Below, piece after piece: positions 34,849 to 45,230 of a DNA stretch of 64,000 nt. Made by a program: the position numbers and the translations under genes. Position 1 is the first letter of the stretch, and every line of letters begins with the position of its first letter. This DNA is from Actinostola sp. cb2023 (taxonomy: Eukaryota > Cnidaria > Anthozoa > Actiniaria > Actinostolidae): the NCBI GenBank assembly GCA_033675265.1, contig JAUJYZ010001232.1, forward strand, positions 1 through 64,000, given 5' to 3'. Under the pieces are notes generated by a model. That model searched no databases. It was not told the DNA's origin and saw only the letters and a program-made list of their open reading frames with translations.

Positions 34849-37800
34849 TTGTTCGACTTCCTTGTGTCATAGTGTTAAGAACAACAAATTTGATTGCATT
34901 TATTGCAGGAAAATATTCATATTCTTTCATATCAACATTGTTGATACAGACTGCCAAGCTGGAGAATCTGTCTGAAACATGATCTTGGGTGTAGACTGTA
35001 AATGGTTGTAAAGTGTTTCTAATTTCCGTATGATTACTTTGAGGTTGAAGTTGTGTCTCTGTCAAAGCTATGACATTGCAATTGAAAATGTTAGAATCAG
35101 ACTTAATATCAATGGCATGTTTTTTTAAAGATCTCACATTAAGAAGGCAAATAGTTAGCACTGACCCGTTTTTGTGGAGCTCTTTCGACTGCATGCTGGT
35201 AATTGGTGCAATACTTCTTAATCTGTGATATTCATCATGTACTCTAGAATCTGCTCTCACATCTCTATGTTCAATTTCTCCTAGAATATGTATGCCTTTC
35301 AATGTTGTGCAACGACTTATTGCAACATACACTTGTCCATAGTTAAAGAATCTTTGTCTTACTAAATTAAAGCTGATAACAACTTTGTTCAAAGTTAGTC
35401 CTTGAACTTTATGAACTGTGCAAGCCCAGGCTAACGTTATGGGAAACTGTATGCGTTGTATCTCTGGTGAAGATGGTTTGCCAGGCTTTACTTTGAATCT
35501 TACCATAATGGGTTCAATTGGTACCAGTCTGTTTTGTTTGGCAAAATTATTAGTGCATTTGTCAATTAAGGTATTTCCAGCTCTGTTGTCATCAAATTTA
35601 ATATAGATAATTGAAGGCTTTTGAGTGTTTTCATTCACATCTATGTGAACGATAGTTCCCATTTGACCATTGATTAGTCTGTCTGTGATATCAATGTTGC
35701 TAGTGAGCATCACTCTGGCAGTTTCTTTGACAAGAATTTCAAAATCAAGTCCACCTGTGTCTGATCTTCCTCTCGAAAGTACTCTATTAATATCTTCTTT
35801 GGAAACATTTGTTGGGTACTGATCTGTTGCTTTCAGGTGGAATAGGGATGCAGGTATTTGGTCTAGTTTCATGTTGTTATGCTGAATGACAGGGTTGTTT
35901 TCAGCCCAGATGTGTAGAGCATCAGATGGGTAATTATGATCTGATGGCTCTATTGATCGCGACTGTATGCATTTGATGTCGTGTTCAGTTTGTGAAGCAG
36001 TTCTAAATCTGTTTAGGAGTTCAGTGAATGGCTGATCATCTTTTTGTCTCATAATTTCAGTAAGCTCTGTCATTGCAAAAACATGCCATGGGTGATATAG
36101 ATTGAAAGCATCATTTTTGTAGTTTTCAAAAACAGGTTTTCTACGTATTGGTGGTAGCTGATAGAGATCACCTACTACAATGATGCTTATGCCCGCAAAC
36201 AATAGAGAGTTCGATGTTGCAAATATTTCCTTTAATCGTTGGTGAATATGAAGTAAGGTGGTGTTTCCAACCATTGAAATCTCATCTATTATTATAAGCT
36301 TTAGTTCTGATAATGATAATCTCATCTGTGTTCTTTTTTGGTCTGACATTGGAGGGACAGAATCACCTGTTTCCTTAGGGATTGCTAGAGCAGTATTTAT
36401 TGTAGTACCATTAATGTTAATCGCAGCAACACCAGTAGGAGCCATTAGTAGGACTGTAGGTAATTCAGGGTTCATGGGAGCATGTCTAAACGTTTTTGTG
36501 GCAGTGTGATATATTGTTTTGATCAAGTGACTTTTGCCTGCACCGGCTCCTCCGGTTATAAAAATATATATTGGTTTGACTTCTTCTGGTTTAAGGCTAT
36601 TTTTGTTTTTCATGTTATTTCTACACCAGGAGAGAACATTGTCATAAGCATAACGCTGTCTTTTGTTCAAGGATCTAACAGATTCACGAAGTAGATCATC
36701 TGACATTTCTGTAGGCTGGTTGTACGTTGTTATTCCTGCATTTGAATGTTGGGGAGATTCAGATGATGGAGCAAGATGTGAAGGTAATTGGTCATTGAAT
36801 GAGTCAGCTGGTATGGAATCATCTCGTAACTCAGAATGAACATCTGCATTTTCTTGATCATTTATAGAGTCATATGAGTGGATGATACTGCCCTGGTTAT
36901 TTCTTAGAAATTCAAGCGCTTCGGTTACTTTTTCGGAATCAGGATCATAGTTATTTCTGTTTTGGTCTACTAAAGATTGTACTTCAGCTTCATAGAATTT
37001 TGAGGCATATGTTTGATCAGTGCCGAGAAGACTGGTTTCGTTGCGCCATGGATAGTATAACATCAGCAAATGATGAAAAAACAGTTCAGGTTCCTTTCTT
37101 TTACTTGGAGTATGATATCTTATAACAGCTTTGACTTTCCTACATTTCATGACCTCATTAGTATTCATTAATTTTATTCGTTTTGGCAGTGATGAAGCAG
37201 TCTCTGTGGAATCATGTTGTAATTGAATTATATCATCAGTAAGTACTTCAGGCTGAGCATCAGCTGTTTCGTGACATTCTTTTTTATACTCTTTGTAATA
37301 ATGGGCAGCAAAGTCAGCAAGACATAACTTATGAACAGCAGGATTGGATGTCGGTCTAAGTGAATAACGTTCAATGATATTCGACTTGAAAATGTCTGTA
37401 CATTCATCCTCTAAATCATCAAGTTCTTTTTGTGATTTTGCAACACGCAGTCTTTTGTTAGGTAAGTCTGTACTGACAAAAACTGTTGCTGGGAAGATTT
37501 TTCTTAACCACAGTTCAGGCATGCATCTATATACACATTCTTGTGAACTTACTTCTCTAGTGGAAAGGAAAGCAGCCCCAATTTTTCTCAATCCATCTTT
37601 AACATTCAAATTTTCTTGTTTGGCTTCCTTTGCTGCGTTCATTATGGCTTGTGAACATTCAGTTTCATCCTTTGTGAAATATGAGCATACATAAGTTATA
37701 CATTTGTAGTGATTAAAAACAGGTTGTAAGTCAACATTAGCTCTAAATCCCTTCATACCAGCAATGAAGTAATTATTAATAAAACAGCTGTCTACTTTTC

Positions 37801-40800
37801 TTCTGAGGTGTAATTCATAATCAGAAGAAGGAGAGATTTCTAAAGCCCAATAATATTGCTCTTCAGTGATGCCTACAGAGCTAAAAATGTCAGCTTCAGT
37901 TATTGAAGAGTCATAATTTGGCTTACTCGGGTTCAAAACATCATCAATTTTGTCTTTGACTAAAGTGAGGATTTGTTTATGTCTGTCAATGATATGTGTT
38001 TTCTCCTCTTCGTCTAGATCATCAGAAAGAGGTTCTGCCAAAAGTGTTCTGTTTGTGAAAAATTGTCCAAAATTAAATCTACATTTAATATTTCTGTATT
38101 TTCTACAGGTCTTGGAATGATTGTGTTTTTGATAAGTTTTGACTAGTTCATGTAGATCAGGCTCTTCTTCTCTATCAGGAAGGTAGGCATGTACGTGTCG
38201 ATCTATGTAGTCAATATAGGCTTGCTTGGTGTCAGATGTTAGTTTAGGACAGTCTGAAGTCCATATCAATGCATGCAAATGAGGTGAGCCTCTCATCTGA
38301 AACTCAATACGGAGTGCATAATAAACTATTTTACCTATGGGATTGGCATTGGTTAGTAGAACTTCAGTGAAAAACGTTTCGACTCTGTACTGGAAATGCT
38401 TTGCAACTATCACAGGATTAAGATTCAGCATTGAACACTTTTCATGATAGGACAAAGCATCAACTTGTTCAGTGGTCATGTTTTTTCCCTGTATTCTGGC
38501 AATTATCTGAAATAATTCAGGCCATCTCAAATCAGCACATGATAATGTCATAAACCATGTTGGGATTCCAAGTTGTCTCACCATAGCAACGACTTCATAC
38601 ATAAACTTCTGCCAGTAAGGTGGTGTGCCTGGAATTTGTCTTAAAAATAAATACGCCTGATCTTGGCAAATAAGATTCTGTAAACTTTGCACATTAGATC
38701 TTATCTGAGAAGCAGTGACGGGCTGTCCATGAACTTTTTTTAAAGCAATATTTATACTGTCTGAGACTTTCTTCTGTTCTATAATGAACTGTGCAAAGAA
38801 AAGGTACTCTGGGTTCATTGCAAACCTTCCACTGTGATGCAGTAATCTTGCATTAAAATATTTAACTGGTGACAACTTGATATCTCTTTCAACAGTATAA
38901 CCAAATCTTCCTTTTGGGAATAAAACAGGGAATGCCAGCTCTTCACATTGCTTATCAGTCATAAAAGATACAGGATGCTTGTTTTCGCCAGGAGCTATGT
39001 TGTAAATTTCTTGTCCTGTTGAATTATTGGAATTATTATTCTGTTCAATAATGATAGGATAATCAGGAATAGCAGACTGTAAGCATGTCTCATTGGCTGG
39101 TGATCTGAAGTCATTCAAAGGATCATCTTGTTCTTCCTGTTCATTATCTACAGTAACTGAACATGTAGTTCCAGGATCGATATTATTGGAATAGTTGGAT
39201 GTCATATTATCAACATTGTCATTTGGAAGTGAGTGATTTGTAACTGAGCTCTCAAGTTCATTTGGATGGATACCTAGATTAGTGAGATTTGAGTCAATAT
39301 TTCCACAACAAATGTCAATCTCCTTATATAATGGGTTGTGAACTTTCAGCCAATTTAGTGCAGTTAATATAAATTCAGGACGCACAGCTTGAAAATAAAC
39401 ATGCCCTCTAAACTGAAGTTTCCTTTTCAGTTTCAGCAAAATAATACCAGATCTTTCAGGAGGGCGAGGTAAAATATTGCACGTTTGATCACATTCAACT
39501 GGGACATTACAGATTGCTCCCTTGATTTTTCTTTGCTGTCCTTTAGGCATAACAACAATTTTTTCAAATACTATTCTTTGGGCTATTAGTATCTGTTCAA
39601 GTTTTTCGAGTGATGCAAGTTGTGTAGGTGTTTCATCAACAAACAAATTATTTACCACAGCTTGACATGGCATTTTACCTTGTATAATTTTAGAGTGGCA
39701 TGTTCTGCAAATGTACTGTTTGCCATCAAATGAGCTTTGACTGGTAAAATAATCTTGGTGAGAGTATTTAGTTGTTATCAATTTATTAACAGTTTTCTTA
39801 TACAGTGCTCGGTTACATACACAGCAGATATAATAAGGACCTTCTTGTATCTTCTTTTGAAATTGTTTGATACAGGTATCTATATTTTTATTAAGCTTCT
39901 GGTGATAGTTCTCTTTCGAACAATTTAGGTATTGTTTCTTCTCTGCTGACTCCATACATTGGTATTTCTCCTTACATACTTTTAGCAGTTCCCTCTTTTT
40001 GGAAACATCCATTGATTTGTAATTGTCTGAATATTGATTGAGTAGTTCCTTCTTCTTTGCCATATCCATTGATTTGTACTTATCTGCATTTTTTTTGAGT
40101 AGTTCCTTCTTTTTTGCAACATCGATTGATTTGTACTTATCTGCATTTTTATTGAATAGTTGCTTCTTCTTTGCAATATCCATTGATTTGTAATTGTCTG
40201 AATATTGATTAAACAGTTCCTTCTTCTTTGAAATATCCATTGTTGAATAGAAGTTTTTTTTCTTTTCTAAGCATTTTTTCTTTTCAACAGGTTCTAATTT
40301 TTGATACTCATTGATTATGGTGTGTTTTCTCATAATTTTTTTTCTTTCATTGTTGTTCAGTTGACATGAGCAAGATAAAAATTGTATCTCGTAATGTATA
40401 TGGCGGCAATTAAATTTATTTTCCACAACATCACAGATTATTTGAATAAGCCAAGATATACTATTTATGTGTTTTATATGTAGAAGTTCAGGTACATGAC
40501 TGCTATCATAAGCCAATAATGAATACTCAAGTACTGTTTTGTTATGGAAAATACAACTTAAACAGTAGTTTGAAAGCCATAATAAAAATCCTGTATATTT
40601 GCTGTTGTTTAAAATTAAGTTTTCAAGTAATGACTTGCTATGGAGTGAATCAAATGACAATGAACCTAGATGTTTAGAATTTAACACTACATTCACATCA
40701 GCATCACATACTATCACTTTTTGTGGAAGATCATTCACTGTTAAATGCCTATCGATACCCATTTTATTGTAAAAGCACTTTCCATATTGAACTACAGTAT

Positions 40801-41785
40801 TCAATGTAGCAGAATCCCAGAAACCACAAGGTTTAATAACAGAGTAACACATTGAATAAAGTGAAATTGCACAACATTGTTTGCAAGAACAATAATTATC
40901 ATTACTATTTCTATCTGATGCATTAATAGTACATGTATTTACAGTGGATATATTATGACGTTCTTCGATAATAGGCATATTATTCTCTTGAACTAAACTT
41001 GCACAACTTACAACTCCTCTAATGTCTACCCCTTTCACTTCAAATAGACTGTTACCAGCTGGATACAACATCTGTAAATATTGCACTAAACTACTGACAG
41101 ACGATACTTCCAATAATACACAAGAGCCTTGAGAATGACTCAAACCATATAAATCCCTAGCATGAGAATCAAATATTTTAAACCGACCATCACCAATACA
41201 GTAAATACCAACAGCAATGCATCCTATTGTTAAAATAAATGAGTTATAATTTCTCACCAACAGAGATTGCAAAGCTCTATGCAGGGACATGCAGAAATTA
41301 TAATTCTCAATTGACATATCACCATGTACATTACCTGTGTAACTGTCACTGTATTCAAGTTGATAGTCAGTATCAAACACTGAAAGCATTGTTGGCAATT
41401 CTGTCAACATTAAAAATGATTGTCTGGCTAATTGTGATAAACTAGAGTACAACTGGTTCCCAATGTTCATAATATGTACCAAGTCTGTAGGTGATGTAAT
41501 TGATTGTCTACTATTGAATATCAGTGCACATAATGACATAGCTACACATTGTTGTCCTGCGCTTTGACCAAATACCACAATACTACCTTGACTATAAGGT
41601 GCCTTTACTGTTTTATTGGGATCAATCAATGGAGTGGGACCAGGATTTTTTTCTACATCTGTACACAATGCAGATTGACACAATACTTTCCTGTGATTGA
41701 GATCTTTGTGGGAAACCATATATTGTGATATTATTGCATTGCATTTCACTTTAATATGTCTTTTCAAACCCTTTACTATTCTCAT
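34790..41785 (-). CDS. Helentron Rep-helicase polyprotein with 2A motif, cysteine-protease-like domain and endonuclease start
   Basis: This is the rolling-circle transposase of a Helentron-type Helitron. The open frame reaches upstream to 41977 but has no ATG until 41785; a GTG at 41881 is unlikely to be used in a eukaryote. Residue numbers are from 41881. DVEKNPGP (75-82) is a 2A-like motif. C112 (GQQC) with D238 and H240 (FDSH) suggests a peptidase like the herpesvirus tegument/OTU-type deubiquitinases. About 520-660 is a Lys-rich 18-residue repeat. About 690-850 has CxxC pairs as in DUF6570 of Helitrons. The HUH Rep has SCADLRWPEL at about 1113, HLHALIW at about 1197 and the double-Tyr YVCSYFTK at about 1394. 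The PIF1 helicase has GGAGAGKS at about 1775, IIIDEISMVG at about 1862, GDLYQLPP at about 1905 and HKVQG at about 2155. From about 2225 an endonuclease domain starts and is cut by a frameshift. The 7-kb frame is otherwise unbroken, so the insertion is young. Confidence 0.9.
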   Translation of the reverse strand: MRIVKGLKRHIKVKCNAIISQYMVSHKDLNHRKVLCQSALCTDVEKNPGPTPLIDPNKTVKAPYSQGSIVVFGQSAGQQCVAMSLCALIFNSRQSITSPTDLVHIMNIGNQLYSSLSQLARQSFLMLTELPTMLSVFDTDYQLEYSDSYTGNVHGDMSIENYNFCMSLHRALQSLLVRNYNSFILTIGCIAVGIYCIGDGRFKIFDSHARDLYGLSHSQGSCVLLEVSSVSSLVQYLQMLYPAGNSLFEVKGVDIRGVVSCASLVQENNMPIIEERHNISTVNTCTINASDRNSNDNYCSCKQCCAISLYSMCYSVIKPCGFWDSATLNTVVQYGKCFYNKMGIDRHLTVNDLPQKVIVCDADVNVVLNSKHLGSLSFDSLHSKSLLENLILNNSKYTGFLLWLSNYCLSCIFHNKTVLEYSLLAYDSSHVPELLHIKHINSISWLIQIICDVVENKFNCRHIHYEIQFLSCSCQLNNNERKKIMRKHTIINEYQKLEPVEKKKCLEKKKNFYSTMDISKKKELFNQYSDNYKSMDIAKKKQLFNKNADKYKSIDVAKKKELLKKNADKYKSMDMAKKKELLNQYSDNYKSMDVSKKRELLKVCKEKYQCMESAEKKQYLNCSKENYHQKLNKNIDTCIKQFQKKIQEGPYYICCVCNRALYKKTVNKLITTKYSHQDYFTSQSSFDGKQYICRTCHSKIIQGKMPCQAVVNNLFVDETPTQLASLEKLEQILIAQRIVFEKIVVMPKGQQRKIKGAICNVPVECDQTCNILPRPPERSGIILLKLKRKLQFRGHVYFQAVRPEFILTALNWLKVHNPLYKEIDICCGNIDSNLTNLGIHPNELESSVTNHSLPNDNVDNMTSNYSNNIDPGTTCSVTVDNEQEEQDDPLNDFRSPANETCLQSAIPDYPIIIEQNNNSNNSTGQEIYNIAPGENKHPVSFMTDKQCEELAFPVLFPKGRFGYTVERDIKLSPVKYFNARLLHHSGRFAMNPEYLFFAQFIIEQKKVSDSINIALKKVHGQPVTASQIRSNVQSLQNLICQDQAYLFLRQIPGTPPYWQKFMYEVVAMVRQLGIPTWFMTLSCADLRWPELFQIIARIQGKNMTTEQVDALSYHEKCSMLNLNPVIVAKHFQYRVETFFTEVLLTNANPIGKIVYYALRIEFQMRGSPHLHALIWTSDCPKLTSDTKQAYIDYIDRHVHAYLPDREEEPDLHELVKTYQKHNHSKTCRKYRNIKCRFNFGQFFTNRTLLAEPLSDDLDEEEKTHIIDRHKQILTLVKDKIDDVLNPSKPNYDSSITEADIFSSVGITEEQYYWALEISPSSDYELHLRRKVDSCFINNYFIAGMKGFRANVDLQPVFNHYKCITYVCSYFTKDETECSQAIMNAAKEAKQENLNVKDGLRKIGAAFLSTREVSSQECVYRCMPELWLRKIFPATVFVSTDLPNKRLRVAKSQKELDDLEDECTDIFKSNIIERYSLRPTSNPAVHKLCLADFAAHYYKEYKKECHETADAQPEVLTDDIIQLQHDSTETASSLPKRIKLMNTNEVMKCRKVKAVIRYHTPSKRKEPELFFHHLLMLYYPWRNETSLLGTDQTYASKFYEAEVQSLVDQNRNNYDPDSEKVTEALEFLRNNQGSIIHSYDSINDQENADVHSELRDDSIPADSFNDQLPSHLAPSSESPQHSNAGITTYNQPTEMSDDLLRESVRSLNKRQRYAYDNVLSWCRNNMKNKNSLKPEEVKPIYIFITGGAGAGKSHLIKTIYHTATKTFRHAPMNPELPTVLLMAPTGVAAININGTTINTALAIPKETGDSVPPMSDQKRTQMRLSLSELKLIIIDEISMVGNTTLLHIHQRLKEIFATSNSLLFAGISIIVVGDLYQLPPIRRKPVFENYKNDAFNLYHPWHVFAMTELTEIMRQKDDQPFTELLNRFRTASQTEHDIKCIQSRSIEPSDHNYPSDALHIWAENNPVIQHNNMKLDQIPASLFHLKATDQYPTNVSKEDINRVLSRGRSDTGGLDFEILVKETARVMLTSNIDITDRLINGQMGTIVHIDVNENTQKPSIIYIKFDDNRAGNTLIDKCTNNFAKQNRLVPIEPIMVRFKVKPGKPSSPEIQRIQFPITLAWACTVHKVQGLTLNKVVISFNLVRQRFFNYGQVYVAISRCTTLKGIHILGEIEHRDVRADSRVHDEYHRLRSIAPITSMQSKELHKNGSVLTICLLNVRSLKKHAIDIKSDSNIFNCNVIALTETQLQPQSNHTEIRNTLQPFTVYTQDHVSDRFSSLAVCINNVDMKEYEYFPAINAIKFVVLNTMTQGSRTIVLLYRKKQLKYIAIYRWY
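41636..41659 (-). other. 2A-like ribosome-skipping motif (DVEKNPGP)
   Basis: Codons for D-V-E-K-N-P-G-P match the D(V/I)ExNPGP consensus of 2A peptides, at which the ribosome skips the Gly-Pro bond. 2A-like motifs are known in viruses, some LINEs and sea-urchin immune receptor genes. Here it lies just before the protease-like domain and would release any upstream product from the Rep-helicase protein. Whether it works depends on the upstream residues, which are not a standard hydrophobic lead. Confidence 0.7.
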
Positions 41786-41877
41786 TTGTTGTGGAGAACC
41801 ATAGGTAGTTTTGCTGAAAGAATGTCTTCTACTTCTGTAGTGTACTTTGCATTTAACATCAGAGTAAGAGTAAACAT

Positions 41878-42804
41878 TCACGGCAATAATACGGATATTC
41901 TTGAGAAAAATATGTATATATTTGACGATGCTAGAACCTGTTTCTTGATGATACGTCGAATGTACTTTCTTAATTTCCTACTTTTTCGGAAAATAGACGT
42001 CAAGCTTTTGAAAGAAATTCTGCTTGGCTCTCGATCACGATGAGCATGGCGGTGTATTCTACTACTATTACTAACGGTGCACGTAGCAACAAACATGGCA
42101 GAGCGAGATCTTACACTGTTTATTGCATTTAATTCCTGATTATTGACATTCAGCTTAACTTGTACACTAGCTTCAGATATATTTACAAAGGCATCTATAG
42201 CAGTTAGTCTATTTTCAGTCAAACTTGCTTGTTCACCTTGATCGTTGGCCATGACGGTATGACGGTGATAACGACGGTATATGCACTCCATTAAAACTCT
42301 CTCTTTGATATAGAAAAATACTATTTTTAACAACATTAACACAATAAAAAATATAAACAGAATGTAAACAAGTATTGATTTCATTTTCGCCTCAGATTTG
42401 TGTTCTTCTTGATGCGATTTCAAAGTTGTTTTCTCACCTTTGGAATTGTTCATGTTGGAATCACACTTCTGAATCAGTACATCTCTTGTGATATCAAGTT
42501 GTGATATCAAGTTGTGATATACATGCTTGGCTAGGCAGTACTCAGTTGAGTTCACATTTAAGTCAACATTAGAGTTCATTTGTATTACAGTTCTTGAGTT
42601 CATTTGATTTGCTTTTGAGCTTGAGTTCAATTGTTTACCTTTAGACTTTGAGTTCAATTGATTTGCTTTTGATGAGTTCGTGTAAAGGCCCTTTCGAAAA
42701 CGCTCAACATCTTTTAGAGTGGGCCCACACGAATCGGCGTATGCGTTTGTATGTGAGAGCGTATTTAAGAGGAACTGATGGATGGCTTGCCTTAGATACA
42801 ACAT
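41878..42804 (-). CDS. Helentron-associated ORF1 with a transmembrane segment
   Basis: The open frame covers 330 codons from 42870, but the first codon is GTG; the first ATG is at 42804 (308 residues). It has Asn/Ser/Gln-rich repeats (KANQLNSKSKG, SSKANQMNS) around residues 70-95, a strong hydrophobic segment of about 26 residues (ILVYILFIFFIVLMLLKIVF) near 170, and a basic C-terminus (KSRKLRKYIRRIIKKQ). Near its start, HTNAYADSCGPTLKDV comes from DNA shared with the non-autonomous elements (57510-57565). Its TGA overlaps the start of the open Rep frame, so a single shift would join them. No known family. It may be the element's own first protein or a chance open stretch in its 5' region. Confidence 0.5.
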   Translation of the reverse strand: MLYLRQAIHQFLLNTLSHTNAYADSCGPTLKDVERFRKGLYTNSSKANQLNSKSKGKQLNSSSKANQMNSRTVIQMNSNVDLNVNSTEYCLAKHVYHNLISQLDITRDVLIQKCDSNMNNSKGEKTTLKSHQEEHKSEAKMKSILVYILFIFFIVLMLLKIVFFYIKERVLMECIYRRYHRHTVMANDQGEQASLTENRLTAIDAFVNISEASVQVKLNVNNQELNAINSVRSRSAMFVATCTVSNSSRIHRHAHRDREPSRISFKSLTSIFRKSRKLRKYIRRIIKKQVLASSNIYIFFSRISVLLP

Positions 42805-43214
42805 AGTTTCTCTTCTCCACAGGTCAACTGCTTCTTTCACTTCTAGTCGTCGAAGACGATGACTTAGCACTATCTCAGTATCTGCAGTATCTCAGCGAAC
42901 AATACTTCGGATTACGTTCTTCGATATACGCTCGGAAACAGTTTGACCTCAAGTGACCTCAAGTACATTTAAATACGTACCATAGAGTCGAAGATCTTTA
43001 TCGATGTTCACCGACACAAATATTCTACCTCGTCACGCAACTGTCCGGCATTGTCATATTTTCCGACTATACGCTCATTGAGCATCTTCTTTTGTATTTC
43101 TGCCGTTCACTGACCTGTTTTGAGCGTGCAAATTCTGTTTTAAATAGCGCTACGCGACGATTCTAAAATTACCTCGAGTAATAGATGTATGACTCAGATA
43201 AGGATCACTTTATG

Positions 43215-44334
43215 AGTGTACTGTGAGCGTACACTCGGGCTTATGAAAAGGACAATGTCAGTTGCGTGAGGAGAGAACTGACAATGACTGACAGTTGCGT
43301 GACGAGGGAGACTATATGTCTGCCAGATGAAGGGCTATGTACGATCTCGATTTACGAACATTCACCTTGCTCGCCTTAAATGCTTTGATGTAGTTTTGAA
43401 GTAAGATTTTTACGATTCCTTTTCCTTCTGAATTTTTCAAACGTGGAATAAAATAAACATCCATCATGAGTTAGAACTTCGTATTTTTAAACATCCAGTT
43501 CATTCAGTATGATGTGACAAAGCTCGACCAATCTGCGTCTCTGCCTATACATTAAAAAATCTTGTTCGATTTATCTCGAAATCAGAAAGGAATTATCGAT
43601 TAAAAATCAAAAGCTGCTTCTGTTAGATTAAGATGTGACCTCAAGTGACCTCAAATAGGTTTAAATACGTATGACAGCGTACTTTCAAGAGTCGGAGATC
43701 TTTATCTATGAGTCACCGACCGAAATAGTCTCCCTTGTCACTGAGCGTCTTCTTCTGCAATAGATCCCTAAAATCTAAGGACGTTTTGATTTCGATTGTA
43801 TTTTTGCCGTTCACTGATCTGTTTTGAGCGTGGAAATTCGGTTTTAAATCAACGGTTCTAAAATTAGGGCGCCGGTAATAGATGTATGACTCAGATAAGG
43901 ATCACTTTACAACTGTCATCTTACTGAAAAGAACACGAATTTTCGAACATTGACCTTGCTCGATCGCCTTTGTCTCAATTCATTTTTGGATATGAGTTCG
44001 AGTTCGTGGAAAGGCGTTATAGAACAACCGATAAAACACGGGCTTTAAACAGGCTCATTTCACAGACAAAAGCATACGGCTATTCGTGTAGGCCCACTCT
44101 GAAAGATGTCGTTTCATTTATAACAAAAGCAAACGCGCCTTAGCTTCATCGTGGAATGATCAACTACAATCCTGAACTTAATAGCTTGAAGATCTATGAT
44201 GAGAAATCTTGAAACTCGATAGGATCAAATACATCGCATTCTTCGCATTTTTTTGTCATTCCTTCACCTGAAAAAAATAATAAAAAAAAGAAAGTGTATT
44301 TTCTAACTCGGGCTTCCTTCGGAAGGGCCCGAGT
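43215..44334 (-). mobile_element. HINE-type element next to the Helentron 5' side
   Basis: On the minus strand the 5' palindrome (44306-44334: ACTCGGGC, TTCCTTCGGAAGG, GCCCGAGT) leads into sequence matching the other copies (TTTCAAGATT, GTGGGCC block near 44095). It runs to the subterminal GCCCGAGTGTACGCTCA at about 43220-43240, where the terminal hairpin is damaged. 43220-44170 is a long inverted match to 8040-9165. Downstream DNA (43040-43214) repeats related sequence and leads into ORF1, so this could be the autonomous element's own 5' region or a nested copy. Confidence 0.5.
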
Positions 44335-44768
44335 AACAAAAACAAACGTGAGGGCGTTATCAGAACCATCTGACCTATGCAACCTCAAGACGTATCATGT
44401 ACATACTCACCCGCCACATGGTCTCCCTCGTCACTCAACTGTCACTGATTGTCATGACGTCAGAGAAATGATATTGTATTGAAGAAGATGTCCTTGTTTT
44501 ATTCGACGTTCGAACCGTAACTCGAACCCGAACTCGAACTCGATTCCAAACTCGACGTTTCGGGATCTGAAGCTAGAGAGGGGGCCTTTACACGAACTCA
44601 TCAAAATCAAATCAATTGAACTCAAAGTGAAAAGGTAATCAAATGAACTCAAAGTCAAAGGCAAATCAAATGAACTCGACACATACATGTATACAGTTAC
44701 ATAGTCTCCCTCGTCACGCAACTGTCAGTCATTGAAAGCCCGAGTGTACGCTCATTGAGCGTCTTGTT
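44335..44768 (+). mobile_element. HINE 3' portion
   Basis: 44335-44768 matches 57590-57787 in order: TTATCAGAACCATCTGACC, a stretch with CCTCGTCACGCAACTGTCA, then GCCCGAGTG, hairpin ACGCTCATTGAGCGT and CTTGTT at 44763-44768. Its 5' part appears displaced by the element on the other strand. A TCGAACCC/GAACTCGAACTC-rich patch lies at 44520-44550. Confidence 0.55.
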
Positions 44769-45071
44769 TCACTATAAATAGAACTTCTAAACATGTACAA
44801 AACTAAAAACATTTAATTTGGTACAAATTTGTTGTTTTCCACGACTTTTCAGAGACGTGACTAGCGCTAAGTAAGAGTTGCGTGATAAAATTCAAACTTC
44901 GAAAACTCGGACACAAAACATCGAGCCCATCTGAAAATTTCAACAATAATTCATATCACAATTCTCTAAAACACTGCAAAGAATCATGTTGATAGGATTC
45001 ATAACTAAATTTTTGTATTAATTTATGTGGTATTTGACGTCACTTGCACACGAAGAATTTTTAAATACATA

Positions 45072-45230
45072 CTACAATGTTAACATACTTCTAAGCAGTA
45101 CTTTACATTTACATACATTTGAGATGTCCGACCATCTGTGTTCTGCTGTCACCTTGTTATAGTAGAACAGCAGCTCTCCTGACTTACAATAATACTCCAT
45201 CCAATCTGTACCCAGTATTGATGACTCCAT
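45072..45230 (-). CDS. WW-domain exon or small ORF (52 aa)
   Basis: From ATG 45230 the minus strand encodes a 52-residue peptide whose residues 9-35 fit a WW domain: first Trp in GTDWMEYY, the aromatic block LLFYYN, then T-A-E and the second Trp in HRWSD. WW domains bind proline-rich peptides. The same segment occurs inverted at about 54140-54297, so it is a duplicated exon or part of a mobile unit. A splice-acceptor-like TTTTCACTGTAG lies just upstream of the ATG. It could be one exon of a larger WW protein whose other exons are not here. Confidence 0.45.
   Translation of the reverse strand: MESSILGTDWMEYYCKSGELLFYYNKVTAEHRWSDISNVCKCKVLLRSMLTL

Noticed and set aside
35418..37694. Plus-strand frames at 35418, 36258, 36482 and 37374
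   Set aside because: Shadows of the long minus-strand Helentron gene.
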